The position numbers and the translations under genes were made by a program. The notes beneath the pieces were generated by a model that was not told the origin of the DNA, ran no database searches, and worked only from the letters and a program-made list of their open reading frames with translations. 50,784 bases of DNA from Pseudoalteromonas atlantica (GTDB lineage Bacteria > Pseudomonadota > Gammaproteobacteria > Enterobacterales > Alteromonadaceae), in assembly GCA_007988745.1 (NCBI GenBank), contig BJUT01000029.1, positions 1-50,784 of the forward strand, written 5' to 3'. Shown here piece after piece: positions 18,207 to 25,759 of the stretch. Each line of letters opens with the position of its first letter. The first letter of the stretch is position 1.

Positions 18207-18884
18207 ATGCAAAAACATCAAAGCCAACCACTAAACGACTTTATAGAATACCCTCACGATGAAATGCTAAAACGCGCAACCGAATTTTTACAAACCAGCC
18301 AGCGCCGCCATAGTATTCGCAGCTTTAGCGACCGACCTGTGCCTAAAAATATAATTGAAGCCTGTATAAAAGCAGCAGGTACCGCGCCAAGTGGAGCGAA
18401 TCATCAACCGTGGCATTTTGTGGCTATAAACAGTAGCGATGTAAAAAAACAAATAAGAGAGGCCGCCGAAAAACTAGAGCGCTCTTTTTATGAAGGCAGA
18501 GCAGGAGAAGGGTGGCTTGATGCGCTAAAACCATTAGGTACCGACGCCAATAAACCCTATTTAGAACATGCGCCTTGGCTTATTGCAGTGTTTAGTCAAA
18601 AAAAAGGCGGTGTGAATACGGATGATAAAAACACCAATTATTATGTGCACGAATCAGTAGGGCTGGCTACTGGGTTTTTAATACAAGCCCTGCACCGCTG
18701 TGGCTTAGCTACGCTTACCCATACACCTAAACCAATGAGTTTTTTAACCGACATTTGTAAGCGCGACAAAGACAACGAACGTCCTTACATGTTACTTATT
18801 GCGGGCTACCCAAGTGACGATGCAACTGTACCTGCCCATGCACTTGATAAAAAGTCGCTTGATGAGATTGCCACTTTTATTTAA
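18207..18884 (+). CDS. Nitroreductase-superfamily flavoprotein, iodotyrosine-deiodinase-like
   Basis: This 225-residue FMN-dependent enzyme begins MQKHQSQPLNDFIEYP; I reject an upstream TTG start that would add an unconserved 21-residue tail. RRHSIRSFSDRPVP and GTAPSGANHQPWHF form the FMN-binding part. The pattern is that of iodotyrosine deiodinase (IYD). By my recollection of human IYD, the 41 residues from Ile83 align without gaps. Glu91, Tyr95 and Lys116 fall on the three residues that bind the zwitterion of halotyrosine (human Glu157, Tyr161, Lys182). Family knowledge: IYD reductively dehalogenates iodo- and bromotyrosine, and bacterial homologs act in vitro. The activity here is inferred; a general nitroreductase is the alternative. 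Confidence 0.78.
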   Translation: MQKHQSQPLNDFIEYPHDEMLKRATEFLQTSQRRHSIRSFSDRPVPKNIIEACIKAAGTAPSGANHQPWHFVAINSSDVKKQIREAAEKLERSFYEGRAGEGWLDALKPLGTDANKPYLEHAPWLIAVFSQKKGGVNTDDKNTNYYVHESVGLATGFLIQALHRCGLATLTHTPKPMSFLTDICKRDKDNERPYMLLIAGYPSDDATVPAHALDKKSLDEIATFI

Positions 18885-18890
18885 AGCAAA

Positions 18891-19199
18891 TTACTCAGCC
18901 GTACTTTGCTTACAAAACCATTCGTAAAGTAACGTAATAATCGACTCAACTTTTGGGTCGATTAACGAATAATAAATTGTATGTCCCTCACGGCGAGTTG
19001 CCACTAGCTGGGCTTTACGTAAACTCGCCAAATGCTGAGACAAAGCAGACTGCGCCAACGGAACATTTTGATTTAACTCACCCACACTTTGTTCACCTTG
19101 CAATAAACTACATAAAATCATTAAACGGTTTTTATTTGCCATTAATTTTAAAAATTGCTCTGCCTGCTGAGCGTTTTCTGCAAGTTGTTCAATATTCAT
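18891..19199 (-). CDS. ArsR-family repressor of the BigR/SqrR/YgaV persulfide-sensing type
   Basis: This 102-residue winged-helix repressor has the recognition region LAQSALSQHLASLRKAQLV and the wing RREGHTIYYSL. It lacks the metal-binding CXC box of ArsR/SmtB. It has two cysteines, Cys30 in RLMILC and Cys96 in EWFC, 66 residues apart. That is the same separation as the sensor pair of SqrR (41/107) and BigR (42/108), which form a polysulfide bridge on meeting sulfane sulfur. The gene is divergent from a DUF2892 protein and a rhodanese, the two halves of YgaP, matching the E. coli ygaV-ygaP pair. Two operator-like sites lie between. The sensing role is a strong inference. Confidence 0.82.
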   Translation of the reverse strand: MNIEQLAENAQQAEQFLKLMANKNRLMILCSLLQGEQSVGELNQNVPLAQSALSQHLASLRKAQLVATRREGHTIYYSLIDPKVESIITLLYEWFCKQSTAE

Positions 19200-19243
19200 T
19201 GTGATACTTAATTATTTTGTGTGTTTTAATTATAGACTTTTAC

Positions 19244-19284
19244 ATTAGTAAGTTCTAATATAATTAACATTAGAAAAAACTAAT
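19244..19284. promoter_or_regulatory. Two tandem inverted-repeat operators of the divergent regulator
   Basis: ACATTAG and CTAATAT arms separated by six bases occur twice, with ATTAG/CTAAT cores at 19244-19259 and 19269-19284, centres 25 bases apart. They lie between the repressor gene and the DUF2892-rhodanese operon, as expected for an autoregulating BigR-type repressor. Confidence 0.72.
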
Positions 19285-19298
19285 ATTAAGGTCAATTC

Positions 19299-19487
19299 AT
19301 GAAAATAAGTGACGCCATACTCTTAATTGGCGGAAGTGCCGTTACAATTTCTGTGCTATTAAGCTACTTTGTTGATAGTAACTTTCAATTTTTAACGTTA
19401 TTTATTGGTATTAACTTAGTGCAATCCGCCTACACTAAATGGTGCCCATTAATGACTTTTTTGCGCAAAAGAGGATTTACAGGCTAA
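19299..19487 (+). CDS. DUF2892 inner-membrane protein (YgaP membrane-domain homolog)
   Basis: The 62-residue product has two hydrophobic helices (about 6-24 and 28-45) and the WCPLMTFL motif near Cys49. This is the DUF2892 signature that forms the membrane tail of E. coli YgaP. AAGG sits seven bases before the ATG. Its stop codon overlaps the start of the rhodanese gene (TAATG), so the two are translationally coupled. Together they look like YgaP split into membrane and catalytic subunits. The role in handling sulfane sulfur or persulfide at the membrane is inferred. Confidence 0.82.
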   Translation: MKISDAILLIGGSAVTISVLLSYFVDSNFQFLTLFIGINLVQSAYTKWCPLMTFLRKRGFTG

Positions 19488-19831
19488 TGCTTACTTCAAT
19501 TCCTGATTTACTAAAAATTATCACACCTAACCAACGCCGTATTGATGCAGCGCAAGCAAAGCAAGAGCTAGAACAAAATAAAGGTTTACTTATTGATGTA
19601 CGCGAACCCGCTGAGCATGCTAATGTAGCTGCGGTAGGGGCAATAAATATTCCACGCGGATTACTCGAAATGAAGCTAATGGAAATAGAAAAAGACGCTG
19701 CACGCCCTATTTACTTACATTGTGCCAGCGGTGCCCGCGCCACCTTAGGTGCAGAAGCGCTAACCCGCGTAGGCTACGAAAACGTTACCGTTATTACGTG
19801 TAATGCAACGCAAGTAAGTGAAGTTTTTTAA
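19487..19831 (+). CDS. Rhodanese-domain sulfurtransferase
   Basis: This 114-residue single-domain rhodanese has the LLIDVREPAEHANVAAVGAINIPRG block (residues 34-58) and the active-site loop CASGAR, with the catalytic Cys79 that carries persulfide. I start at the ATG overlapping the stop of the upstream membrane gene (19487), giving MLTSIPDLLKIITP; an in-frame ATG further upstream lies inside that gene. The 114 residues cover only the rhodanese domain, while the YgaP membrane part is a separate gene. The locus is probably controlled by the divergent BigR-like repressor and responds to sulfide or persulfide. Confidence 0.9.
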   Translation: MLTSIPDLLKIITPNQRRIDAAQAKQELEQNKGLLIDVREPAEHANVAAVGAINIPRGLLEMKLMEIEKDAARPIYLHCASGARATLGAEALTRVGYENVTVITCNATQVSEVF

Positions 19832-19897
19832 TTGCTTCACAAAAAAGTAACCTAAATTGCCTACACTTTGCTTTTTACACTTTACAGGTACAAAGCA

Positions 19898-21676
19898 ATG
19901 GCATTTACACGGAGAAGTTTTTTAAAAGCATCGGCAGCAGGATTTGGCGCTGCCGTATTATCACTTGGTTTAACAGGCTGTCGTTTTGACGATGATGACG
20001 ACACTCCCGTTAGCTTTGACCACGGCGTTGCCAGCGGCGACCCGCTAAGCGATAGCTTAATTATCTGGACCCGTGTAACCCCACTCGATGTAACAACTAA
20101 ATCATTAAAAGTACAATGGCAAGCCGCCACCGACCAAAGCTTTACAAATATTGTTCACGATGGTGAAACACATATCAGTGACACCACCGACTTTACTCTT
20201 AAAGTTGATTTACAAGGGCTTGATGCCAACACCGTTTATTACTATCGCTTTAATGCACACGGAAAAACCTCCCCTATCGGACAAGGAAAAACGCTTCCTG
20301 TCGGTGCGGTTGATCAGGTGAAATTAGCCGTTGTATCGTGCGCAAATTACCCTGCCGGGTATTTTCATGTGTATGGCGAAATTGCTAAGCAAAGCGATTT
20401 AGATGCGGTACTGCACTTAGGTGATTACATATACGAATACAGCAATACGGGTTATGCAACCGAAGACGCCGCACAGTTAGACCGACTGCTACCATTAGAT
20501 AACAGCAGCGAAATTATCGCACTGACCGATTATAGAAAACGCTATGCAAATTATCGCCTCGATGCCGACTTACAAGCAGCCCATAGCCACTGTGCATTTA
20601 TAACAGTGTGGGACGACCACGAAATCACCAACGACACATGGCGCGAAGGCGCAGAAAACCATAACGAAGGTGAAGGCGAATTTAGCCAACGTAAACTCAA
20701 TGCACTACAAGCCTACTTTGAGTGGATGCCAATTCGTAATGTAGCCGACCAAGAACGTATTTACCGACGCTTTGAGTTTGGTAATTTAGTCTCTTTATAC
20801 ATGCTAGATACCCGTGTATTAGCCCGTGATGAGCAGCTTAACTACAGTGATTTTGACCTTACCTCCCTTGCCGGGCAAAGCGCATTTGCTGCAGCAATAG
20901 GCGCAACAGACCGTGCATTATTAGGCAGCGAACAACTTACCTGGCTTAGTGATGCCATCACTACCTCAAGCACACAGTGGCAAGTGTTAGGGCAACAAGT
21001 GCTAATGACAAAAATGCACTTACCAGTAGAGGTCATGTTACTACTTTCTAGCTTACAAAGTGCTCAGGCAAACGGAGGCGATCCAAGTGAATTGCTCGCA
21101 CAGGCCAATGTATTATTTGCAGAGCTGGCGCAAATTAAAGGCCGTGTATTAGCGGGCGACCCAAGTGTAACCGAGGCAGAGCTTGCCCGTGTTCAAACCA
21201 CCATACCGTATAACCTTGATGCGTGGGATGGCTATGCCTACGAGCGAGAAGTATTATTAGGTACCGCTATTGCAGCACAAAAAAACTTAGTAGTTTTAGC
21301 CGGAGATACTCATAACGGCTGGGCGGGACAGCTTAAAACTGATGCCAGTAACCCTATTGCAGCCTCACAAAATGCTGGGGTGGAATTTGCAACGGCATCG
21401 GTTTCATCACCAGGGCTTGAAGAATATTTAGCGCTAAACACACAAGATGCGCAAACCGTAGCGCAAATAGAGCAAGTAATTGCCTTATTAGTTGATGACC
21501 TTGCTTATAATAATTTAGTGGAGCGCGGCTATTTAACCGTTACATTTACACCTGCAAAAGCCAGTGCTAAGTGGAATTATATAAGCACAATTAAAGCGCG
21601 CGAATATCAGGTTATTGAAAGCCGTACCAAAGAGCTAAGCATGCTGGCAGGTCAGGCTCAATTACAAAACGCTTAA
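19898..21676 (+). CDS. phoD: PhoD-family alkaline phosphatase/phosphodiesterase, Tat-exported lipoprotein
   Basis: PhoD enzymes hydrolyse phosphate mono- and diesters outside the cytoplasm using Fe and Ca. The 592-residue product starts MAFTRRSFLKASAAGFGAAV, a twin-arginine signal (T-R-R-S-F-L-K), and then has the lipobox LTGC with Cys28, so a Tat lipoprotein is likely. The PhoD N-terminal domain (FDHGVASGDPLSDSLIIWTRV) is followed by the catalytic domain. Putative metal residues are Cys148 (VVSCANY), Asp176 (HLGDYIYEY), Asp239-Asp240-His241 (WDDHEITND) and the late GDTHNGW. The ATG follows a weak ribosome binding site. No Pho box was noticed by eye. The convergent neighbour overlaps its stop by four bases. 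Confidence 0.9.
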   Translation: MAFTRRSFLKASAAGFGAAVLSLGLTGCRFDDDDDTPVSFDHGVASGDPLSDSLIIWTRVTPLDVTTKSLKVQWQAATDQSFTNIVHDGETHISDTTDFTLKVDLQGLDANTVYYYRFNAHGKTSPIGQGKTLPVGAVDQVKLAVVSCANYPAGYFHVYGEIAKQSDLDAVLHLGDYIYEYSNTGYATEDAAQLDRLLPLDNSSEIIALTDYRKRYANYRLDADLQAAHSHCAFITVWDDHEITNDTWREGAENHNEGEGEFSQRKLNALQAYFEWMPIRNVADQERIYRRFEFGNLVSLYMLDTRVLARDEQLNYSDFDLTSLAGQSAFAAAIGATDRALLGSEQLTWLSDAITTSSTQWQVLGQQVLMTKMHLPVEVMLLLSSLQSAQANGGDPSELLAQANVLFAELAQIKGRVLAGDPSVTEAELARVQTTIPYNLDAWDGYAYEREVLLGTAIAAQKNLVVLAGDTHNGWAGQLKTDASNPIAASQNAGVEFATASVSSPGLEEYLALNTQDAQTVAQIEQVIALLVDDLAYNNLVERGYLTVTFTPAKASAKWNYISTIKAREYQVIESRTKELSMLAGQAQLQNA

Positions 21677-22212
21677 CGCTTCGCCTCTAAAGCTGCCAAA
21701 CGCGTATCTATGCGCTCTACTACCTCAACTAAGCGAGCAAGTAATGCTTGGTTGAGGTGATCTTCAGCAAGCTCCTGTGTTTTAGGGGCTTGCGCAGCTA
21801 AGTTATCTTTTTGCTCAAGTATGGCTTCTCTAAACTCACTGGCATTTTCAACACCAAGTAATGACACCAATGCGCCATGACCCGACTGCCCTGCAGTTTC
21901 AAAGCTTAACCGGTATAACCCAAAAAAGCGCATAAGCGGCCCTTGGTTGAGCCCCACATCGGTTATTTTTTCAAGCGGTATAGATTTTTCTTCTTTAAAT
22001 AAAATGCCGCGTTTAACAACTAGCTTTTGCGTGAGTAATTGCGCCGACATAGCGGCCAAAATTTTACCTGCCACCAGCCATACAACAAATAACACCACAG
22101 GTATAAGTGGAATGGTCACTAATGCAACGGCACTAAAAAAGCATGCCATGGTCATCCAGTATTGCTTCACTTTGGGATCAAAGCTGGCACTTTTTAAAAT
22201 AGGGTTGCTCAT
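21673..22212 (-). CDS. PH-domain (bPH2/DUF304) membrane protein
   Basis: The 179-residue protein has two close membrane helices (about 20-52). A bacterial PH-like domain follows (QLLTQKLVVKRGILFKEEKSIPLEKITDVGLNQGPLMRFFGLYRLSFETAG), the DUF304 pattern seen in YdbS/YdbT-like proteins. A C-terminal helical, charged tail (LLARLVEVVERIDTRLAALEAKR) could form a coiled coil. It is a single gene, convergent with phoD. The function is not established; bPH2 proteins are often linked to envelope stress or membrane organisation. Confidence 0.8.
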   Translation of the reverse strand: MSNPILKSASFDPKVKQYWMTMACFFSAVALVTIPLIPVVLFVVWLVAGKILAAMSAQLLTQKLVVKRGILFKEEKSIPLEKITDVGLNQGPLMRFFGLYRLSFETAGQSGHGALVSLLGVENASEFREAILEQKDNLAAQAPKTQELAEDHLNQALLARLVEVVERIDTRLAALEAKR

Positions 22213-22367
22213 TGGTTTATCCTTAATCTACTCAAACACAGCGCTTTACTGCTAGTAAAATACATTGCTTGTTTAAGTTACGTGATCAATAACTTCAATG
22301 CAATTTAACGAGGTTGTTAAGCAATGATAACACTTAGTTAATACGCCCATTATTTTAATTTATAGGG

Positions 22368-22396
22368 TTGTTTAACCTAATTGTGTGCTTTATATT
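22368..22396 (+). promoter_or_regulatory. Candidate promoter of the homocysteine methyltransferase gene
   Basis: TTGTTT (22368-22373) and TATATT (22391-22396) are separated by 17 bases, the optimal sigma-70 spacing. The -35 is weak, the -10 good. The predicted transcription start, near 22403, lies immediately upstream of the Met boxes. Confidence 0.5.
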
Positions 22397-22404
22397 CTGG
22401 CAAC

Positions 22405-22428
22405 AGCTTTATAGACGTCTAAACATCC
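22405..22428 (+). promoter_or_regulatory. Met boxes (probable MetJ operator)
   Basis: A perfect 8/8 Met box AGACGTCT at 22413-22420 is flanked in the same eight-base phase by AGCTTTAT (4/8) and AAACATCC (5/8). MetJ binds tandem eight-base boxes of this consensus when loaded with S-adenosylmethionine. The site lies 33 bases before the ATG of a homocysteine methyltransferase, which fits a methionine regulon member. Confidence 0.7.
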
Positions 22429-22460
22429 AAAGTGAAATTATCTCATACAAAGGGAACATA

Positions 22461-23378
22461 ATGACAACTCATACCCTAACTTTACTCGATGGCGGCATGA
22501 GCAGAGAGCTCACTCGTATTGGTGCGCCATTTCAGCAACCTGAGTGGTCAGCATTGGCAGTAATAGAAGCCCCTGACAAAGTAACGCAGGCTCATAGTAA
22601 CTTTATACAAAGTGGTGCCACTGTTATTACCACAAATAGCTATGCATTAGTGCCTTTTCATATTGGCGAAGAGCGCTTTAATCAATCTGCTAAATCACTG
22701 GCTGCAACCGCCGGACTAGCGGCTCAAAAAGCGGTTGAGCAACACAATAAAGGCACAAAAATAGCGGCAAGTTTACCTCCTATGTTTGGCTCATATCGCC
22801 CAGATTTATACCAAGCAGAGCAACTAACACGCATTGCCACGCCTTTAATAGAAGGCCTAGCACCTTATGCCGACCTGTGGTTAATAGAAACCCAAAGCCT
22901 CATTCAAGAAGCGCTCGATATTAAAGCACTAATCAGTAAAGTAAGTGATAGTCAAAAACCTGTGTGGGTCGCCTTTACCCTTGACGATGAAAACCCCAAC
23001 GAGCAAGCCACGTTACGCTCGGGCGAGTCGGTGCAAGATGCGGTCACTGCAATGCTAAAAGAAAATGTAAAAGGCATTTTATTTAATTGCTGCCAGCCTG
23101 AGGTAATAGAGCAAGCTTTAGTTCTAACCCAAAAGGAATTAAAAGCACAAAGAGCAGAGCATGTTCAAGTGGGGGCTTACGCAAATGCATTTGCGCCACA
23201 AACTAAAGAAGCCACAGCTAACGAAGGGTTAGATGAGGTTCGCAAAGACTTAACCCCGCTTTCTTACTTGCAATGGGCTAAGCAATGGCAACAACAAGGT
23301 GCCAGCATAATTGGTGGCTGCTGCGGTATAGGCCCTGAACACATTGCAACGTTAAATCAGCACTTTGCCTCTTTATAA
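22461..23378 (+). CDS. mmuM: Homocysteine S-methyltransferase (MmuM-like)
   Basis: This enzyme transfers a methyl group from S-methylmethionine or S-adenosylmethionine to homocysteine to make methionine. The 305-residue product starts MTTHTLTLLDGGMSREL. The TIM-barrel zinc ligands are visible: Cys210/Cys211 in FNCCQPE and Cys287-Cys288 in GGCCGIGPEHI. AAGGGA lies five bases before the ATG, so an in-frame extension further upstream is rejected. Predicted MetJ boxes lie just upstream. An amino-acid permease gene follows after 32 bases and could be co-transcribed. The methyl donor cannot be told from sequence. Confidence 0.88.
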   Translation: MTTHTLTLLDGGMSRELTRIGAPFQQPEWSALAVIEAPDKVTQAHSNFIQSGATVITTNSYALVPFHIGEERFNQSAKSLAATAGLAAQKAVEQHNKGTKIAASLPPMFGSYRPDLYQAEQLTRIATPLIEGLAPYADLWLIETQSLIQEALDIKALISKVSDSQKPVWVAFTLDDENPNEQATLRSGESVQDAVTAMLKENVKGILFNCCQPEVIEQALVLTQKELKAQRAEHVQVGAYANAFAPQTKEATANEGLDEVRKDLTPLSYLQWAKQWQQQGASIIGGCCGIGPEHIATLNQHFASL

Positions 23379-23410
23379 CGCTAATTATTAGCTTACATGT
23401 AAGTAGTAAA

Positions 23411-24736
23411 ATGAAAGAAAATAAAATTGGATTAGTCGCACTTACCGCGCTGGTATTTAGTGCAATGGTAGGGGCTGGGATATTTAGTCTGCCACAAAAT
23501 ATGGCCGAAGTGGCCGGTGTAAATGCTGTTTTAGTAGGCTGGCTTATCACCGGTGTGGGTATTCTATTACTTGCAGGGTGTTTTTTACAATTATCACGCG
23601 CTAAGCCAGAGCTCGACGGCGGCATTTATATTTATGCTAGAGAAGGCTTTGGCGAACTAGCAGGCTTTTTATCTGCATGGGGCTATTGGCTTTGCGCCAC
23701 CATTGGGGTGGTGGGTTATTTAGTCGTGGCTTTTGCTGCTTTAGGCGCATTTGTAGATACGCCGACATTCACTCTATTTGGCCAGGGTAATACCCTTATG
23801 GCGTTTATTTGCGAATCTATTATTTTATGGGCTGTGCATTTAATTATTGTTAAAGGCATTAAACAGGCCTCTTTCATTAACCTGCTTGGCACTATCGCTA
23901 AAGTGATCCCGCTGTTGCTATTTATCGGCTTTGCTTATGCTTATTTTGACCCTAACGTATTTAAGGCAAATCAAAGCCATGTGAGTGTGCAAACAGACTT
24001 TATTGATCAAGTAAAAAATACCATGCTTATTACTTTATGGGTATTTACCGGTATTGAAGGGGCAGCTGTGCTCTCTGCTCGTGCCAAAAACCGTAAAGAT
24101 ATTGGCCTAGCCACGGTGATAGGCGTTGTTGCAGCGCTTATTTTATATATTGCTATTACCATGCTGTCATTTGGAATAATGAACCAAAGCACTATTGCCC
24201 AACTTAGTAACCCTTCAATGGCGGGCATTATGGCCATGATGAGTGGCACTACGGGCAAAGTTATTATAAGTGCGGGGCTTATTGTGTCGGTACTGGCTTC
24301 TTACTTAAGTTGGATTATTTACGCCGCCGAAGTGCCTAACAGCGCGGCTAAATACGGCGCATTTCCTAACGTTTTTAAAAAGCAAAATCATAACGGAACC
24401 TCTATAGCGTCATTAACTTTAACCAGCCTTACAGTGCAACTTTGCTTAGTGCTTATTTTATTTACTGGCGAGAGTTATAACACCTTAGTGCTTGTATCAA
24501 CGTCTATGATATTGGTGCCGTACTTTTTAGTTGCCGCCTATATGGTAAAAGTCGCCTTTGCACAAAAGCTCTCGGTACCCATTAAACTAATGGGGTTAGG
24601 CGCAAGTGTGTATGGTTTATGGCTTGTTTATGCTGCGGGGCTGAACACATTAGCACTTTCACTTATTTTATATATTCCAGGCACGTTATTATTTATGTAT
24701 AGCCGTAAACAATTTAAATTAAATCAACACGCTTAA
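23411..24736 (+). CDS. APC-family amino-acid permease (basic amino acid/polyamine antiporter type)
   Basis: The 441-residue inner-membrane protein has about 12 hydrophobic helices. It starts MKENKIGLVALTALVFSAMVGAGIFSLPQNMAEVAG, whose VGAGIFSLP motif is the substrate-binding unwound TM1 of APC transporters. GGIYIYAREGFGELAGFLSAWGYWL follows, close to the APA group (ArcD/YdgI-like arginine-ornithine or lysine exchangers). It lies 32 bases after mmuM, which could point to transport of a methionine-related solute. E. coli MmuP is also in the APC superfamily, but in another family, so I do not assign a substrate. No good ribosome binding site is visible; two small palindromes occupy the gap. Confidence 0.82.
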   Translation: MKENKIGLVALTALVFSAMVGAGIFSLPQNMAEVAGVNAVLVGWLITGVGILLLAGCFLQLSRAKPELDGGIYIYAREGFGELAGFLSAWGYWLCATIGVVGYLVVAFAALGAFVDTPTFTLFGQGNTLMAFICESIILWAVHLIIVKGIKQASFINLLGTIAKVIPLLLFIGFAYAYFDPNVFKANQSHVSVQTDFIDQVKNTMLITLWVFTGIEGAAVLSARAKNRKDIGLATVIGVVAALILYIAITMLSFGIMNQSTIAQLSNPSMAGIMAMMSGTTGKVIISAGLIVSVLASYLSWIIYAAEVPNSAAKYGAFPNVFKKQNHNGTSIASLTLTSLTVQLCLVLILFTGESYNTLVLVSTSMILVPYFLVAAYMVKVAFAQKLSVPIKLMGLGASVYGLWLVYAAGLNTLALSLILYIPGTLLFMYSRKQFKLNQHA

Positions 24737-24743
24737 AGCACCC

Positions 24744-24779
24744 ATACTCAGGTTTTATCTTTATTAAAAGCCTGAGTAT
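24744..24779 (+). terminator. Hairpin after the APC permease gene
   Basis: ATACTCAGG (24744-24752) pairs with CCTGAGTAT (24771-24779), and the loop contains a further TTTTA/TAAAA pairing with one bulged G. The T tail is poor, so this could be a terminator or an mRNA 3' end stabiliser. Confidence 0.5.
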
Positions 24780-24923
24780 TAATCCACTTACATTCAGATA
24801 AACTTTCATACACTCTCTTACAAACGCCAATCAAAAATATAGCTACACTAAAGCCTAATAGCGTTGCGGCACACTTTACTTATCGCAAACAATTTTCACT
24901 TTTTACTTAACACCAAGGCTCCT

Positions 24924-25673
24924 ATGAACACTTATATACAAAACTCACTACGGTTATTAGTTGGCACACTTGCACTTGGCAGTATTACTGCTCAAGCTGA
25001 GTCGCAGTTTTCATTAGGGGGTGGTGTCATTTCTACCAGCTCACCTTATGCAGGTACCGACAGTGAAACGCTATTTTTACCTATCATTACTTACGAAGGC
25101 GAAAGGCTTAGTTTTAAAGGTTTGTCGCTTGATTATAAATTAGTGGAGCAGCAAGGTTTTAACTGGTCATTAGTTTTAGAGCCAGGTGATAACTTTGATA
25201 CCTCAGATTCAGACCTTGCAGCCATAAAAGCCTTAGACGATAGAAAGCTATCACTCTACGCAGGCACGCAGGTTAGCTACACTGCAAGCTTTGGTAAAAT
25301 AAGCGCCAGTGCTACTCATGATGTAATAGGCCACGGCGATGGCGCTAAATTTAAAACCAATTACAGTTACCCTATTAAGTTATCTAAACAACTAATGCTC
25401 GTTCCTTCTGTGGGTGTTGAGCTAAATAGCAGTGATGTATCTAACTATTATTATGGTGTAGCACAGGGCGAATCTACCACCTATGCGCCTTACGAACTTA
25501 GTTCTACGGTTAACTACAATGCGGGTTTATTTTTAATGTATTACATTAATAAAAACTGGAACGTAAATGCCATGGTTAACTATAAGCAGCTCGATTCTGA
25601 TATTGAAGACTCACCCATTATTGATACCGATAACACCACGACTGTGATGATGTCGGTTAACTATCGTTTTTAA
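24924..25673 (+). CDS. MipA/OmpV-family outer-membrane protein
   Basis: The 249-residue product starts MNTYIQNSLRLLVGTLALGS with a signal peptide cut near AQAE (about residue 23). The mature protein is a beta-barrel with the family patterns FSLGGGVISTSSPYAGTDSETLFLPIITYEGERLSF and a C-terminal phenylalanine (VNYRF). AAGG lies five bases before the ATG. MipA scaffolds murein enzymes in E. coli and OmpV is a Vibrio immunogen, but the role of most members is unknown. It is monocistronic, convergent with the pullulanase gene. Confidence 0.85.
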   Translation: MNTYIQNSLRLLVGTLALGSITAQAESQFSLGGGVISTSSPYAGTDSETLFLPIITYEGERLSFKGLSLDYKLVEQQGFNWSLVLEPGDNFDTSDSDLAAIKALDDRKLSLYAGTQVSYTASFGKISASATHDVIGHGDGAKFKTNYSYPIKLSKQLMLVPSVGVELNSSDVSNYYYGVAQGESTTYAPYELSSTVNYNAGLFLMYYINKNWNVNAMVNYKQLDSDIEDSPIIDTDNTTTVMMSVNYRF

Positions 25674-25700
25674 TCCCCCCTTTGTTAGGTATTAATTAGG

Positions 25701-25738
25701 CATTAAAAAAGCCGAGCATACAGGGCTATGCTCGGCTT
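25701..25738. terminator. Bidirectional terminator between mipA-like and pullulanase genes
   Basis: GCCGAGCATA (25711-25720) pairs with TATGCTCGGC (25727-25736) around a six-base loop. On the minus strand it is followed by six T, so it terminates the starch operon. The plus-strand tail is weaker. The GGCATTAAAAA-GCCGAGCAT stretch also occurs at the window's first terminator. Confidence 0.85.
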
Positions 25739-25759
25739 AGGTTTGGGAAAATATAACTG

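Noticed and set aside
22368..22460. N-terminal extension of the homocysteine methyltransferase
   Set aside because: The extension would include the promoter and Met boxes, and the ATG at 22461 has a good AAGGGA upstream and starts the family alignment.
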